From assembly GCF_029029505.1 (NCBI RefSeq), contig NZ_JAKJSD010000002.1, positions 467,741 to 531,740 of the forward strand: a stretch of 64,000 bases of DNA, written 5' to 3'. Positions within the stretch are counted from its first letter, which is position 1. The number at the start of each line of letters is the position of its first letter. The DNA is from Ancylomarina sp. DW003. GTDB taxonomy: Bacteria; Bacteroidota; Bacteroidia; Bacteroidales; Marinifilaceae. The notes under the pieces are model-generated. The model did not search any database. It had not been told where the DNA came from and saw only the letters and a program-made list of their open reading frames with translations. Positions 56,981-64,000 of the stretch are shown piece after piece. A program made the position numbers and the translations under genes.

Positions 56981-58051
56981 ATGAATACAGCCGAAAGAAT
57001 AGAAGCATTTGTTACACTTGGATCATTCCTTGAACAATTCACTAATGATGACATTAAGGAAACGAATCATCCTTTAAATAAAGAATTTCATCAGGAATTT
57101 TCTCTTTTAATTGAGCAGGCTCATTTAGAAAATGCTTGGTTCACTCCAAAGCATGTGAGAATGTCTATTAAAGGTATTTGTACTTTTCTAAAAACAGATA
57201 AACTAAAAAACTGGTTAGCAACATATTCTATCTCTGAAAATAACACAAACAAGAGAGTCGCCGTTATAATGGCTGGGAACATTCCTATGGTTGGCTTCCA
57301 TGATATGCTTTGTGTTCTTATTTCCGGGCATCATTTTATAGGTAAACTATCGTCGAAAGATAATCGTCTACTCGATTTCATAGCAAAAATATTAACGAAG
57401 ATTAATCCTGAATTCGCAGAATTAATTTTGTTTAAACAAGATCGCTTAAAAGGGAATCAGGACTTTGATGCTATTATTGCAACCGGAAGTAATAATTCCG
57501 CTCGCTATTTTGAAGCCTATTTTAGCAAATATCCTCACATCATCCGTCGCAACAGAAATTCTGTAGCCCTTATTGCTGGCAATGAAAGTCAGGAAGAACT
57601 TTATGAATTAGGTAAGGATGTTTTTCAATATTTTGGATTAGGTTGTCGAAATGTATCAAAGCTATATGTTCCTGAGAATTATGATATCACTAAAATATTA
57701 GATGCTTGGCAGGATTACGCACCTGCATTAGATCACAATAAATATGCTAATAATTACGATTATCAACGCTCTTTATATCTGATGAATGCCATTAAACATT
57801 ACGATAATGGTTTTCTACTTGTAAAAGAAGATACCGCATTATCAACCCCAATTTCTGTTCTAAATTACGAACACTATAAAGACATAAAAACTGTAAAAGC
57901 TCAACTTGAAGCATGCAATGAAGATATTCAGTGTATTGTTGGAGAAATTGGAAACAAACCTATACCATTTGGGAAAGCGCAGCAACCTGAACTAAATGAT
58001 TATGCCGATAATGTTGACACAATGGCATTTTTATGCCAGTTAAATTCATAA
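56981..58051 (+). CDS. LuxC-like acyl-CoA reductase
   Basis: A 356-residue aldehyde-dehydrogenase-fold acyl-CoA reductase of the LuxC family. It reduces acyl-CoA or acyl-enzyme to an aldehyde with NADPH. The catalytic Cys is in GLGCRNVSKLYVP near residue 225. The nucleotide-binding region includes VIMAGNIPMVGFHDML. No LuxE/LuxD partner is nearby, so a luciferase-linked role is unlikely. The aldehyde could serve lipid or flexirubin-type synthesis, but that is a guess. TATATTTG at 56927-56934 is a likely -7 box. Confidence 0.85.
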   Translation: MNTAERIEAFVTLGSFLEQFTNDDIKETNHPLNKEFHQEFSLLIEQAHLENAWFTPKHVRMSIKGICTFLKTDKLKNWLATYSISENNTNKRVAVIMAGNIPMVGFHDMLCVLISGHHFIGKLSSKDNRLLDFIAKILTKINPEFAELILFKQDRLKGNQDFDAIIATGSNNSARYFEAYFSKYPHIIRRNRNSVALIAGNESQEELYELGKDVFQYFGLGCRNVSKLYVPENYDITKILDAWQDYAPALDHNKYANNYDYQRSLYLMNAIKHYDNGFLLVKEDTALSTPISVLNYEHYKDIKTVKAQLEACNEDIQCIVGEIGNKPIPFGKAQQPELNDYADNVDTMAFLCQLNS

Positions 58052-58089
58052 AATCTATATCTTTTCTACCTTTATAAAAAAATCAAATC

Positions 58090-58665
58090 ATGAATATATT
58101 CAAGTTAAAAATCACCTCTCCTGAAAAAGAAGATTTCCTTTTGGAAATTGAAATAGACAACGAAGGAACTTATTTAGAATTACATAACACCATTCAGCAA
58201 GCTTTAGCTTACGACAATACACAAATGGCTTCTTTTTTCCAAATAGATGCGTTGGGCGAAAGAGGGAAAGAAATTGCTCTTTTCGAAATGAGTAGCGAGG
58301 AAGATGACAATGTGAATATTGTTGCCATGGATGTTGCTATGATGAGAGAGTTTGTAAACAAAGAACAAACTCAAATGATTTACGTATTCGACTTCTTTTC
58401 TGATCGTTATTTCAATATTAAATTAACTGGAGTAGAGAGAAGACGTGTAGCAGTTGAAGCTCCAAAGGTTAGTGCTTTTGCTGGAGAAACACCAGAGCAA
58501 ATTGTCATGAATTTTGATGGGCTTGAAGATTTAGATCTTGATGGTATTGATTTAAAATCATCATCAAAAAAGGATACGGATTTTGATTTTATGGATGAAT
58601 TTGAAGATGATTCTGACGAAGGTCCTAAATTCGAAAATCTCGACGATTACGAGGACAAACTTTAA
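58090..58665 (+). CDS. pRiA4b ORF-3-like protein (IS1096 passenger TnpR-like family)
   Basis: A 191-residue acidic protein. The N-terminal 120 residues match the pRiA4b ORF-3-like fold (LEIEIDNEGTYLELHNTIQQALAYDNTQMASFF). The last 50 residues are very acidic and probably disordered (DLEDLDLDGIDLKSS... DDSDEG). Despite the family name, there is no sign of transposon ends here. It is a stable chromosomal gene in this phylum, just upstream of miaA. Function unknown. Confidence 0.85.
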   Translation: MNIFKLKITSPEKEDFLLEIEIDNEGTYLELHNTIQQALAYDNTQMASFFQIDALGERGKEIALFEMSSEEDDNVNIVAMDVAMMREFVNKEQTQMIYVFDFFSDRYFNIKLTGVERRRVAVEAPKVSAFAGETPEQIVMNFDGLEDLDLDGIDLKSSSKKDTDFDFMDEFEDDSDEGPKFENLDDYEDKL

Positions 58666-58687
58666 TAAAATATTAGTACATAAAAAT

Positions 58688-58716
58688 TAAAGCTCCTATT
58701 GAGGAGCTTTAATTTT
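58688..58716 (+). terminator. Terminator before miaA
   Basis: Stem AAAGCTCCT / AGGAGCTTT (ATTG loop) followed by AATTTT. It overlaps the non-credible upstream TTG start of the miaA frame. Confidence 0.8.
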
Positions 58717-58731
58717 AACAGAGAAGCCAGG

Positions 58732-59637
58732 ATGTCAAAAACACTCATAGTTCTACTTGGTCCTACTGGTGTAGGTAAAACTGATCTTAGCATACGCATA
58801 GCACGTCACTACAATACCGAAATTACATCTTCGGATAGTAGACAAGTGTATCGCGAAATGCGTATAGGTACCGCTGTACCAGAACAAGAACAATTAGATG
58901 CAGTAAAACACCATTTCATACATTCTCATTCCATTCATGATTACTTTAGTTCGTGGGAATGTGAACAAAAAACCTTAGCTCTTTTAAAAGAAAAATTTGA
59001 AGAGAAAGATCAAATGCTAATGGTGGGTGGCTCTATGATGTATATTGATGCTGTATGCAATGGTATCGACCTGATTCCAACCATTTCTCCCGAACTTAGA
59101 AAAGAAGTTTGCGATCGTTACGAGAAGAATGGCTTAGAAGCTATGCAATCAGAACTAAAGAAACTAGATCCTATTTTCTACGAACAAGTCGATTTACAGA
59201 ATGCTAAGCGTGTCATTCATGCTGTAGAAGTTTGCTTAATGTCAGGTAAACCCTATTCTTCTCTTAGAACAAATAAAACGAAAGAACGCGATTTCAACAT
59301 CATCAAAATTGGTTTAAATAGAGATAGAGCTGAACTTTACGATAGAATAAATCAGCGTGTTGATATCATGGTAAAAGAAGGGCAAGTAGAAGAAGCCAAA
59401 TCACTTTTTCAGTTTCACGGATTAAACTCGATGAACACGGTTGGCTATAAAGAACTATTCGAACACTTCAAAGGACATATCAGCTTAGATAAAGCCATCG
59501 AATTGATTAAACGAAATTCTCGTCACTACGCAAAAAGACAATTATCATGGTTCCGCAGAGATGAAAAAATACAATGGTTTCATCCCGATCAGGAAGATGA
59601 AATTATCGCTTATCTGGATGAACAGATCAAAGCATAA
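58732..59637 (+). CDS. miaA: tRNA dimethylallyltransferase MiaA
   Basis: A 301-residue enzyme that adds dimethylallyl to A37 of tRNAs reading UNN codons. Walker A GPTGVGKT is at residues 10-17; the family motifs SSDSRQVYREMRIGTAVP and GGSMMYIDAVCNG follow. I chose the ATG at 58732. The longer TTG form would start inside the upstream terminator hairpin. Length fits the family. Confidence 0.97.
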   Translation: MSKTLIVLLGPTGVGKTDLSIRIARHYNTEITSSDSRQVYREMRIGTAVPEQEQLDAVKHHFIHSHSIHDYFSSWECEQKTLALLKEKFEEKDQMLMVGGSMMYIDAVCNGIDLIPTISPELRKEVCDRYEKNGLEAMQSELKKLDPIFYEQVDLQNAKRVIHAVEVCLMSGKPYSSLRTNKTKERDFNIIKIGLNRDRAELYDRINQRVDIMVKEGQVEEAKSLFQFHGLNSMNTVGYKELFEHFKGHISLDKAIELIKRNSRHYAKRQLSWFRRDEKIQWFHPDQEDEIIAYLDEQIKA

Positions 59638-59640
59638 ATT

Positions 59641-59675
59641 AAAGGCTCGAATCACTATTGATTCGAGCCTTTAAT
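59641..59675. terminator. Bidirectional terminator between miaA and the HTH gene
   Basis: Stem AAAGGCTCGAATCA / TGATTCGAGCCTTT, T-rich on both sides. Confidence 0.9.
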
Positions 59676-59694
59676 TTATAAGAGAGAATATGTA

Positions 59695-59922
59695 TTATTC
59701 TTTTTTTTCATCCGAACTTGGAGCCTGAAATTCGAAGAGATCACCTGGCTGGCAATTCAATTCTCGGCAAATAGCTTCAAGCGTTGTAAAACGCACCGCC
59801 TTGGCCTTCCCAGATTTTAAGATTGAAAGATTGGCCATTGTAATACCAATACGCCCAGCAAGTTCCTTAGAACTTATCTTACGTTTAGCAAGCATTACAT
59901 CTAAATTTGTTATTATAGGCAT
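59695..59922 (-). CDS. Small Cro/CI-type HTH regulator
   Basis: A 75-residue DNA-binding protein, almost entirely one HTH domain (KISSKELAGRIGITMANLSILKSGK, LEAICRELNCQPGDLFEF). It is 12 nt downstream of a DUF2975 membrane protein gene. This pairing (DUF2975 plus a YozG-like HTH) recurs in Bacteroidota and Firmicutes; the membrane partner may control the regulator. Confidence 0.92.
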   Translation of the reverse strand: MPIITNLDVMLAKRKISSKELAGRIGITMANLSILKSGKAKAVRFTTLEAICRELNCQPGDLFEFQAPSSDEKKE

Positions 59923-59934
59923 AATTCTAAGATA

Positions 59935-60579
59935 TTAAATGGTCAATTCTGATTCTTCTTGCATCACTACTCCTGCGCGATACACTTCAGCAAAAGCTAA
60001 GATGACAAGAACTGGAAGCAAACCGCCCAATGCTGAAATATCAGGATATAATTCAAGTTGAGTTCCCTGAACAACGACATCTTTCAATAAGAACACTGAG
60101 AATAGAATCCCATTCAACACACCCAATAACCAAAAACTCAAAATCCAAAAACCAATATGCCTAATATTACGGTAACTTTTTTCACAAAAACTAGTACCCG
60201 ATTTAAAGTTTTCAGTCAAATTATCAAATAATTTGTAACTATTTTTAAACAAGAAAAATACTATAAAAAGCACTAAAGAGCTGTCTACACAACTAAACAA
60301 TCTATAAATAAACTCGTTTGAATATATCTCACTTAATTGCAATATAATTTCTGAACTTCCATCAAACAGCCCCCCACCCAATAAAGCATATGACGTTTCT
60401 GCTTGAAACGTTGCTTCATTAAAAAAATGGATTTTTCCGAACTCTCCATATGGAAAGTCAGGGAAAATCAGACCAATTAAATTAAAAAACAAGCCTACCG
60501 CCAAGTTCAAACAAGATACCATAAAAAGCAAAAAAAATAGCTTCCTTAAAAAATTGATAATTCTAAAATTATTTTTCAT
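59935..60579 (-). CDS. DUF2975 membrane protein
   Basis: A 214-residue protein with four membrane helices, positions about 10-35, 95-115, 140-165 and 180-200. It matches DUF2975 (e.g. RNIRHIGFWILSFWLLGVLNG and a final LAFAEVYRAG). The family is often encoded next to a small HTH regulator, as here, and is thought to act as its membrane-bound partner. Function in the cell is unknown. Confidence 0.88.
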   Translation of the reverse strand: MKNNFRIINFLRKLFFLLFMVSCLNLAVGLFFNLIGLIFPDFPYGEFGKIHFFNEATFQAETSYALLGGGLFDGSSEIILQLSEIYSNEFIYRLFSCVDSSLVLFIVFFLFKNSYKLFDNLTENFKSGTSFCEKSYRNIRHIGFWILSFWLLGVLNGILFSVFLLKDVVVQGTQLELYPDISALGGLLPVLVILAFAEVYRAGVVMQEESELTI

Positions 60580-60608
60580 TTCTAGTTAGTTTTAATTATT
60601 AGGTTCAA

Positions 60609-60639
60609 CAAACCTAAACAATAAAAATATGCAAAACAA
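60609..60639 (-). promoter_or_regulatory. Possible promoter of the DUF2975/HTH operon
   Basis: TTG (60639-60637) and TAGGTTTG (60616-60609) on the minus strand, 20 nt apart and 30 nt upstream of the ATG. Confidence 0.4.
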
Positions 60640-60710
60640 TATTTATTTATTGTTTTTCGATAATTACTTTTCGACTATTAATAAAATAACTATGATTAAA
60701 GAATACCAAA

Positions 60711-60750
60711 AAGCCACAAACAAGCAGTAATTACTACCTATTTGTGGCTT
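60711..60750 (-). terminator. Terminator of methyltransferase operon
   Basis: Stem AAGCCACAAA / TTTGTGGCTT with a 20-nt loop, 23 nt beyond the stop on the minus strand. Confidence 0.75.
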
Positions 60751-60773
60751 ATATATATATGTTAATCTTGAAC

Positions 60774-61547
60774 TTATTTTTTATTGAAATAAAATACCTC
60801 CTTCATGGGTAAACCAAATCGTTTAGCTCTTTCCTCAGTGTAATTATTCGCAAAGGTATCGGCTGTAACCTTAAAACCAACCGAACTTAGTCTTTCAGCA
60901 TAGTCGAGACCATAAAGACGAACATGATCTTTCTGCAAGAAATACTTCTCTCTTTCAGCAGGATCTGTAATTGTAGGATCTTCGTAGGTTTTTTCAGCGT
61001 CGGTATCTTGGGGAACTTGCAATATGGCAAAGCCTCCTGGTTTAAGGATGCGATATATTTCAGACATGGCCTTTGCATCGTCATCAACATGTTCCAACAC
61101 ATGATTACAAATTACAACATCATAACTTGCCTCGGGAAAAGGAATGGCTTGAACATCGAAATGCACATCGGCAATGGGAGACTCCAAATCGCCCGTAGTA
61201 TAATCCAGATTCTTTAAAGCTCTAAAACGTTTATAAAAACACTGCTCCGGTGCAATATGTAGCACTTTCAAATCCTTCGTAAAAAAATCAGTTTTCTCAT
61301 TCAGATACAAATACATCAATCGGTGACGCTCCAAAGACAAGCAACGTGGACATAAAGCATTTTTTCGACTTGTTGCCTTTGTGTAACCGTATGGTAGAAA
61401 CTTTATGAAACTGTGATTACAAACTGGACATTCAACCTTATTACCTATATAAAATAAAGCAACCACTCTATTTATTAATAAGCTAAATCGAATCAGAACA
61501 GGTCGTGGAATGTACTTTAATAGGGTGCGAATTATCTTCTGAAGCAT
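60774..61547 (-). CDS. Class I SAM-dependent methyltransferase with N-terminal zinc-ribbon-like Cys motif
   Basis: A 257-residue methyltransferase. The N-terminal region has CPVCNHSF and CPRCLSLERHRL, a probable zinc site. The Rossmann core (about 90-220) has VLHIAPEQ, YDVVICNHVLEHVDDD and LKPGGFAILQVP. The substrate is unknown. It starts directly after the glycosyltransferase stop, so the two are translationally coupled. That suggests a role in glycan or lipid-linked sugar modification. Confidence 0.9.
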   Translation of the reverse strand: MLQKIIRTLLKYIPRPVLIRFSLLINRVVALFYIGNKVECPVCNHSFIKFLPYGYTKATSRKNALCPRCLSLERHRLMYLYLNEKTDFFTKDLKVLHIAPEQCFYKRFRALKNLDYTTGDLESPIADVHFDVQAIPFPEASYDVVICNHVLEHVDDDAKAMSEIYRILKPGGFAILQVPQDTDAEKTYEDPTITDPAEREKYFLQKDHVRLYGLDYAERLSSVGFKVTADTFANNYTEERAKRFGLPMKEVFYFNKK

Positions 61548-62495
61548 CTATATTTCTTTATCAATTTGATACAAATTACGATCGGATGAACTTCGACTAA
61601 CCAATTCTGCAACAAAACCTGTTAGAATCATTTGAGTTCCAATAATCATAGTCGTTAAAGCAATGTAGAAATACGGGCTATCGGTAACCAAAGCTGCTTT
61701 AATACCCTGACTCAAACTCACTATTTTCTGAACACCAATCCAAGCTGAAGACAAAAAACCAATTACAAACATCAAACTTCCTAAAAGGCCGAAGAAGTGC
61801 ATTGGCTTTTTACCAAAGCGAGTCATAAAGGAAATTGAAAGCAAATCCAAAAATCCATTTACAAAACGACTCAGACCAAATTTGGTTACGCCATATTTAC
61901 GTTCCTGATGCTGAACAATTTTCTCTCCTATCCGTGTAAATCCAGCTTCTTTAGCAAGAATCGGAATATAGCGATGCATTTCACCATAAACTTCAATACT
62001 TTTAACCACCTTACAATTATAAGCTTTAAGTCCACAGTTAAAATCATGCAAACGAATACCAGATACGGCACGAGCCGTTCTATTAAAAAACTTACTAGGA
62101 ATAGTCTTTGTAATTGGGTCGTAACGCTTTTGCTTCCACCCTGAAACAATATCGTAATTCTCCTCTTTCACCATTCTATATAATTCCGGAATTTCATCAG
62201 GTGAGTCCTGAAGATCGGCATCCATAGTAATCACAACGTCTCCCTTAGCTGCTTCGAAACCACAAAACAATGCAGCAGATTTACCATAATTACGACGAAA
62301 TTTTATTCCTCGTACAGCTGGATAGGTAGTTTGAAGTTGATTAATAATATCCCAGGAATTATCCTTACTTCCATCATCAACAAGTATGGCTTCATAAGTA
62401 AAGCTATGCTTTTGCATGATACGATCAATCCAGGCTAATAATTCCGGCAAAGATTCATCTTCATTATACAGAGGTACTACTACTGATATATCCAT
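61548..62495 (-). CDS. Family 2 glycosyltransferase (GtrB/DPM1-like)
   Basis: A 315-residue GT-A enzyme with two C-terminal membrane helices (about 233-255 and 270-300). Donor-binding motifs are VVPLYNEDESL, LVDDGSKDNSW and the DxD in MDADLQDSPDE. It resembles enzymes that transfer a sugar to undecaprenyl or dolichyl phosphate. It is the middle gene of a tightly packed operon, 3 nt after DUF4199 and directly abutting the methyltransferase. Confidence 0.93.
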   Translation of the reverse strand: MDISVVVPLYNEDESLPELLAWIDRIMQKHSFTYEAILVDDGSKDNSWDIINQLQTTYPAVRGIKFRRNYGKSAALFCGFEAAKGDVVITMDADLQDSPDEIPELYRMVKEENYDIVSGWKQKRYDPITKTIPSKFFNRTARAVSGIRLHDFNCGLKAYNCKVVKSIEVYGEMHRYIPILAKEAGFTRIGEKIVQHQERKYGVTKFGLSRFVNGFLDLLSISFMTRFGKKPMHFFGLLGSLMFVIGFLSSAWIGVQKIVSLSQGIKAALVTDSPYFYIALTTMIIGTQMILTGFVAELVSRSSSDRNLYQIDKEI

Positions 62496-62498
62496 TGC

Positions 62499-63050
62499 TT
62501 ATTTTTGATTTTTGTCATTCAAGTTATTTCTCATCGTCCCATAATTTCGACTAAAGAAAAAAGCCAAAATAAGAGAAAAGAAAAATCCGGCAGCTAATTT
62601 ACTAAACCACTGTGCAAAGGCAAAAACTCCAGGCGTAATCTTTTCATAAAAAGTCATTAAAAGTTCAACTTGATCTTCACTATATTGAGCCTCAACAAAA
62701 CTCTTCTCCATTATACCTACAAATTCCTGTAATATCGATGCATCGAAATACTTAACAAGTATGTACATATAAATCGCATAAAAAGCACCTGCAATTCCCA
62801 TTATAAGCACTCCTGCTCCCAGAGCTCTTCCATAAGTAATAATTCCATTCAGAAAATCATTACGATATATTCTTAATCCAAAATACACCCCTGTCATTAT
62901 CAAAAAATAATTAATTGATGTGATTTGTGGATTTATAGAAACAGGAACACCTCTAAAATAAAACATTAAAGATGTAAGAATTAATACACCGCCTACAAGT
63001 GCTCCGAATTTGAAACTGTGGCGATATAAAGGATTTGATAATGCTTGCAT
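62499..63050 (-). CDS. DUF4199 membrane protein
   Basis: A 183-residue protein with four membrane helices, matching DUF4199 of Bacteroidota (YRHSFKFGALVGGVLILTSL, GIITYGRALGAGVLIMGIA). I chose the ATG at 63050, where the family similarity starts; the open frame runs to 63350, but its first 100 residues are low-complexity and not family-like. This gene and a GT2 gene in this order are found together in many Bacteroidota genomes. Function unknown. Confidence 0.9.
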   Translation of the reverse strand: MQALSNPLYRHSFKFGALVGGVLILTSLMFYFRGVPVSINPQITSINYFLIMTGVYFGLRIYRNDFLNGIITYGRALGAGVLIMGIAGAFYAIYMYILVKYFDASILQEFVGIMEKSFVEAQYSEDQVELLMTFYEKITPGVFAFAQWFSKLAAGFFFSLILAFFFSRNYGTMRNNLNDKNQK

Positions 63051-63315
63051 AAGATTTATTGTATTCTTTCTATTGATACCAAAGGCCCCTTTTATGAGAT
63101 AATAAAGCCTCCTCTGTTTTATATGGAAAACAAAGATATCCATTTTGCTAGATTTTGTTTGAAAGATTGCAATAAATAAACATTCTTTCACATTACGCAG
63201 ATCAAATAAACAAAGGGATAGAAAAAAAATACTTTTTTTTTGAAAATTATTTAACTGAAAATAAATCGCTTGTGGGAAAAGCACGAATAAATAGGAAAAG
63301 AAGTTAGCCAAAAGG

Positions 63316-63346
63316 TTTGGAGCGTAACAAGTTTTTTCTACTTTTG
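63316..63346 (+). promoter_or_regulatory. Promoter of the SRP RNA gene
   Basis: TTTG (63316-63319), 19-nt spacer, TACTTTTG (63339-63346), then 5 nt to the RNA start. This is the full Bacteroidota consensus at the expected distance. Confidence 0.8.
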
Positions 63347-63351
63347 TCACC

Positions 63352-63449
63352 GGATAAGCAACTATGCGATCTGCTCCTACTGAACTCCCCCAGGGTCGGA
63401 AGGCAGCAAGGGTAAGTGGTTGTAGCGATGCGACGTAGCTTGCTTATCC
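63352..63449 (+). ncRNA. ffs: Signal recognition particle RNA (4.5S type)
   Basis: About 98 nt. The apical helix-8 motif is clear: CCCCCAGGGTCGGAAGGCAG around 63387-63406, with the GGAA tetraloop and the asymmetric and symmetric bulges that bind Ffh. The ends pair as GGATAAGCAA / TTGCTTATCC, giving the single long hairpin of the small bacterial SRP RNA. It directs ribosome complexes to the inner membrane. It is followed 4 nt later by a tRNA gene, so it is likely processed from a common transcript. Confidence 0.95.
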
Positions 63450-63453
63450 ACCT

Positions 63454-63527
63454 GCCAGTGTAGCTCAGTTGGCCAGAGCAGCTGATTTGTAATCAGCAGG
63501 TCATCGGTTCGAATCCGGTCACCGGCT
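63454..63527 (+). tRNA. tRNA-Thr (anticodon UGU)
   Basis: 74 nt. Anticodon loop TTTGTAA in stem GCTGA/TCAGC gives UGU. TTCGAAT T-loop. Acceptor GCCAGTG/CACCGGC with an A4-C69 mismatch. CCA is encoded (63528-63530). Confidence 0.97.
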
Positions 63528-63584
63528 CCAATTATAGAGAATGAAAGAAAGCTGAAGAGCTTTCTTTTCTTCTTTTATATAAAG

Positions 63585-63656
63585 GCCGTTGTAGCTCAGG
63601 GGTAGAGCGTTTCCTTGGTAAGGAAGAGGTCATGAGTTCAAATCTCATCAATGGCT
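63585..63656 (+). tRNA. tRNA-Thr (anticodon GGU)
   Basis: 72 nt. Acceptor GCCGTTG/CAATGGC; anticodon loop TTGGTAA gives GGU, reading ACC/ACU. No CCA in the gene (CTCGA follows). Confidence 0.96.
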
Positions 63657-63675
63657 CGAACACATTAAGAAAATT

Positions 63676-63749
63676 GCCAGTGTAGCTCAGTTGGTCAGAG
63701 CAGCTGATTTGTAATCAGCAGGTCGTCGGTTCGAATCCGGCCACCGGCT
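63676..63749 (+). tRNA. tRNA-Thr (anticodon UGU), second copy
   Basis: 74 nt. It differs from the other UGU copies in the T-stem: GTCGG/CCGGC instead of ATCGG/CCGGT, a compensatory A-U to G-C change. It also has one D-loop change. CCA is encoded. Confidence 0.97.
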
Positions 63750-63797
63750 CCAGTTTTAAAGCTAAGATTGAAAGCTATAATTCAATCAAAAAAAATT

Positions 63798-63871
63798 GCC
63801 AGTGTAGCTCAGTTGGCCAGAGCAGCTGATTTGTAATCAGCAGGTCATCGGTTCGAATCCGGTCACCGGCT
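63798..63871 (+). tRNA. tRNA-Thr (anticodon UGU), third copy
   Basis: Identical to the first UGU copy; CCA is encoded. It is preceded by a spacer nearly identical to the one after it. Confidence 0.97.
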
Positions 63872-63917
63872 CCAGTTTTTAAGCTAGGATTGAAAGCTAT
63901 AATTCAATCAAAAAATT

Positions 63918-63991
63918 GCCAGTGTAGCTCAGTTGGCCAGAGCAGCTGATTTGTAATCAGCAGGTCATCGGTTCGAATCCGGTCACCGGCT
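63918..63991 (+). tRNA. tRNA-Thr (anticodon UGU), fourth copy
   Basis: Identical in sequence to the first and third copies through the discriminator base. It is followed by CAA instead of CCA, so its 3' CCA must be added by the nucleotidyltransferase. It ends 9 nt before the window edge. Confidence 0.97.
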
Positions 63992-64000
63992 CAAAACAAA

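Larger units (their letters stand above)
63676..63991 (+). repeat. Tandem amplification of tRNA-Thr plus spacer
   Basis: Units of 122 and 120 nt (63676-63797, 63798-63917) and a last, spacer-less copy. The spacers (CCAGTTTTAAAGCTAAGATT... and CCAGTTTTTAAGCTAGGATT...) are nearly identical, so the gene was copied together with its downstream spacer. Confidence 0.9.

Noticed and set aside
58090..58665. Transposon passenger gene marking an insertion sequence
   Set aside because: The family name mentions IS1096, but no transposase, terminal repeats or target duplications surround it, and it lies in a stable gene context.
62499..63350. Long 283-residue form of the DUF4199 protein
   Set aside because: The first 100 codons are Phe/Leu-rich, low-complexity and not shared with the family; the ATG at 63050 fits the known N-terminus.
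63454..63991. tRNA cluster as a phage or island attachment site
   Set aside because: No integrase gene or duplicated tRNA 3' end next to foreign genes is visible; the repeats are complete genes with spacers.

Overview
The window is AT-rich chromosomal DNA of a Bacteroidota bacterium. Evidence: DUF4270, DUF4199 and DUF2975 proteins, a carboxypeptidase-like/TonB receptor, a sensor kinase with a Reg_prop propeller, Bacteroidota-type promoters (TTTG, 19 nt, TAnnTTTG) and the paired M16 peptidases. Genes for 2-oxoacid:ferredoxin oxidoreductase, ADP-forming acyl-CoA synthetase and [FeFe]-hydrogenase maturation (hydE, hydG) point to a fermentative anaerobe. My inference is a marine Marinilabiliales/Marinifilaceae-like lineage; this cannot be proved from the window alone.

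Layout. 1-8.3 kb (minus): an incomplete repeat-rich secreted protein, a STAND/NACHT ATPase, a LytTR response regulator and RecQ. 8.6-16 kb: a Gate-domain membrane protein, MutS2 with a TPR protein and an M90-type peptidase, and an AGCS symporter. 16-27 kb: an OB-fold lipoprotein, a TonB receptor, an aquaporin, a candidate small RNA, an M16 peptidase pair, and a PAP2 phosphatase with an LTA-synthase-like enzyme.

27-33.2 kb is an accessory region. It holds small minus-strand genes of unknown function, an AIPR-family candidate phage-defence gene between two hairpin elements, a decayed IS1182-type transposase, four copies of a dispersed hairpin repeat and a 42-bp tandem array with higher-order structure. 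It also carries a decayed second copy of the 3' end of the oxidoreductase gamma gene. That copy makes 185-bp direct repeats around about 4.9 kb.

33.2-41.5 kb (minus) reads as an amino-acid fermentation block: four-subunit 2-oxoacid (VOR/KOR-type) ferredoxin oxidoreductase, aminotransferase, flavodoxin, small membrane proteins and ADP-forming acyl-CoA synthetase. Together they could take an amino acid to a 2-oxoacid, then an acyl-CoA with reduced ferredoxin, then an organic acid plus ATP. HydE and HydG (42.0 and 49.0 kb) mature an [FeFe] hydrogenase that could reoxidise the ferredoxin. The hydrogenase itself and HydF are not in the window.

43-56 kb: a secreted M28 peptidase, a 1266-residue sensor kinase, and a surface locus with a beta-barrel protein, two DUF4270 lipoproteins and a Kelch lipoprotein. 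56-63 kb: DUF2752, LuxC-like acyl-CoA reductase, a pRiA4b-ORF3-like protein, MiaA, a DUF2975/HTH pair, and a methyltransferase/glycosyltransferase/DUF4199 operon. The right edge holds the SRP RNA gene with a clear promoter, then five tRNA-Thr genes (one GGU, four UGU), three of them in a tandem amplification.
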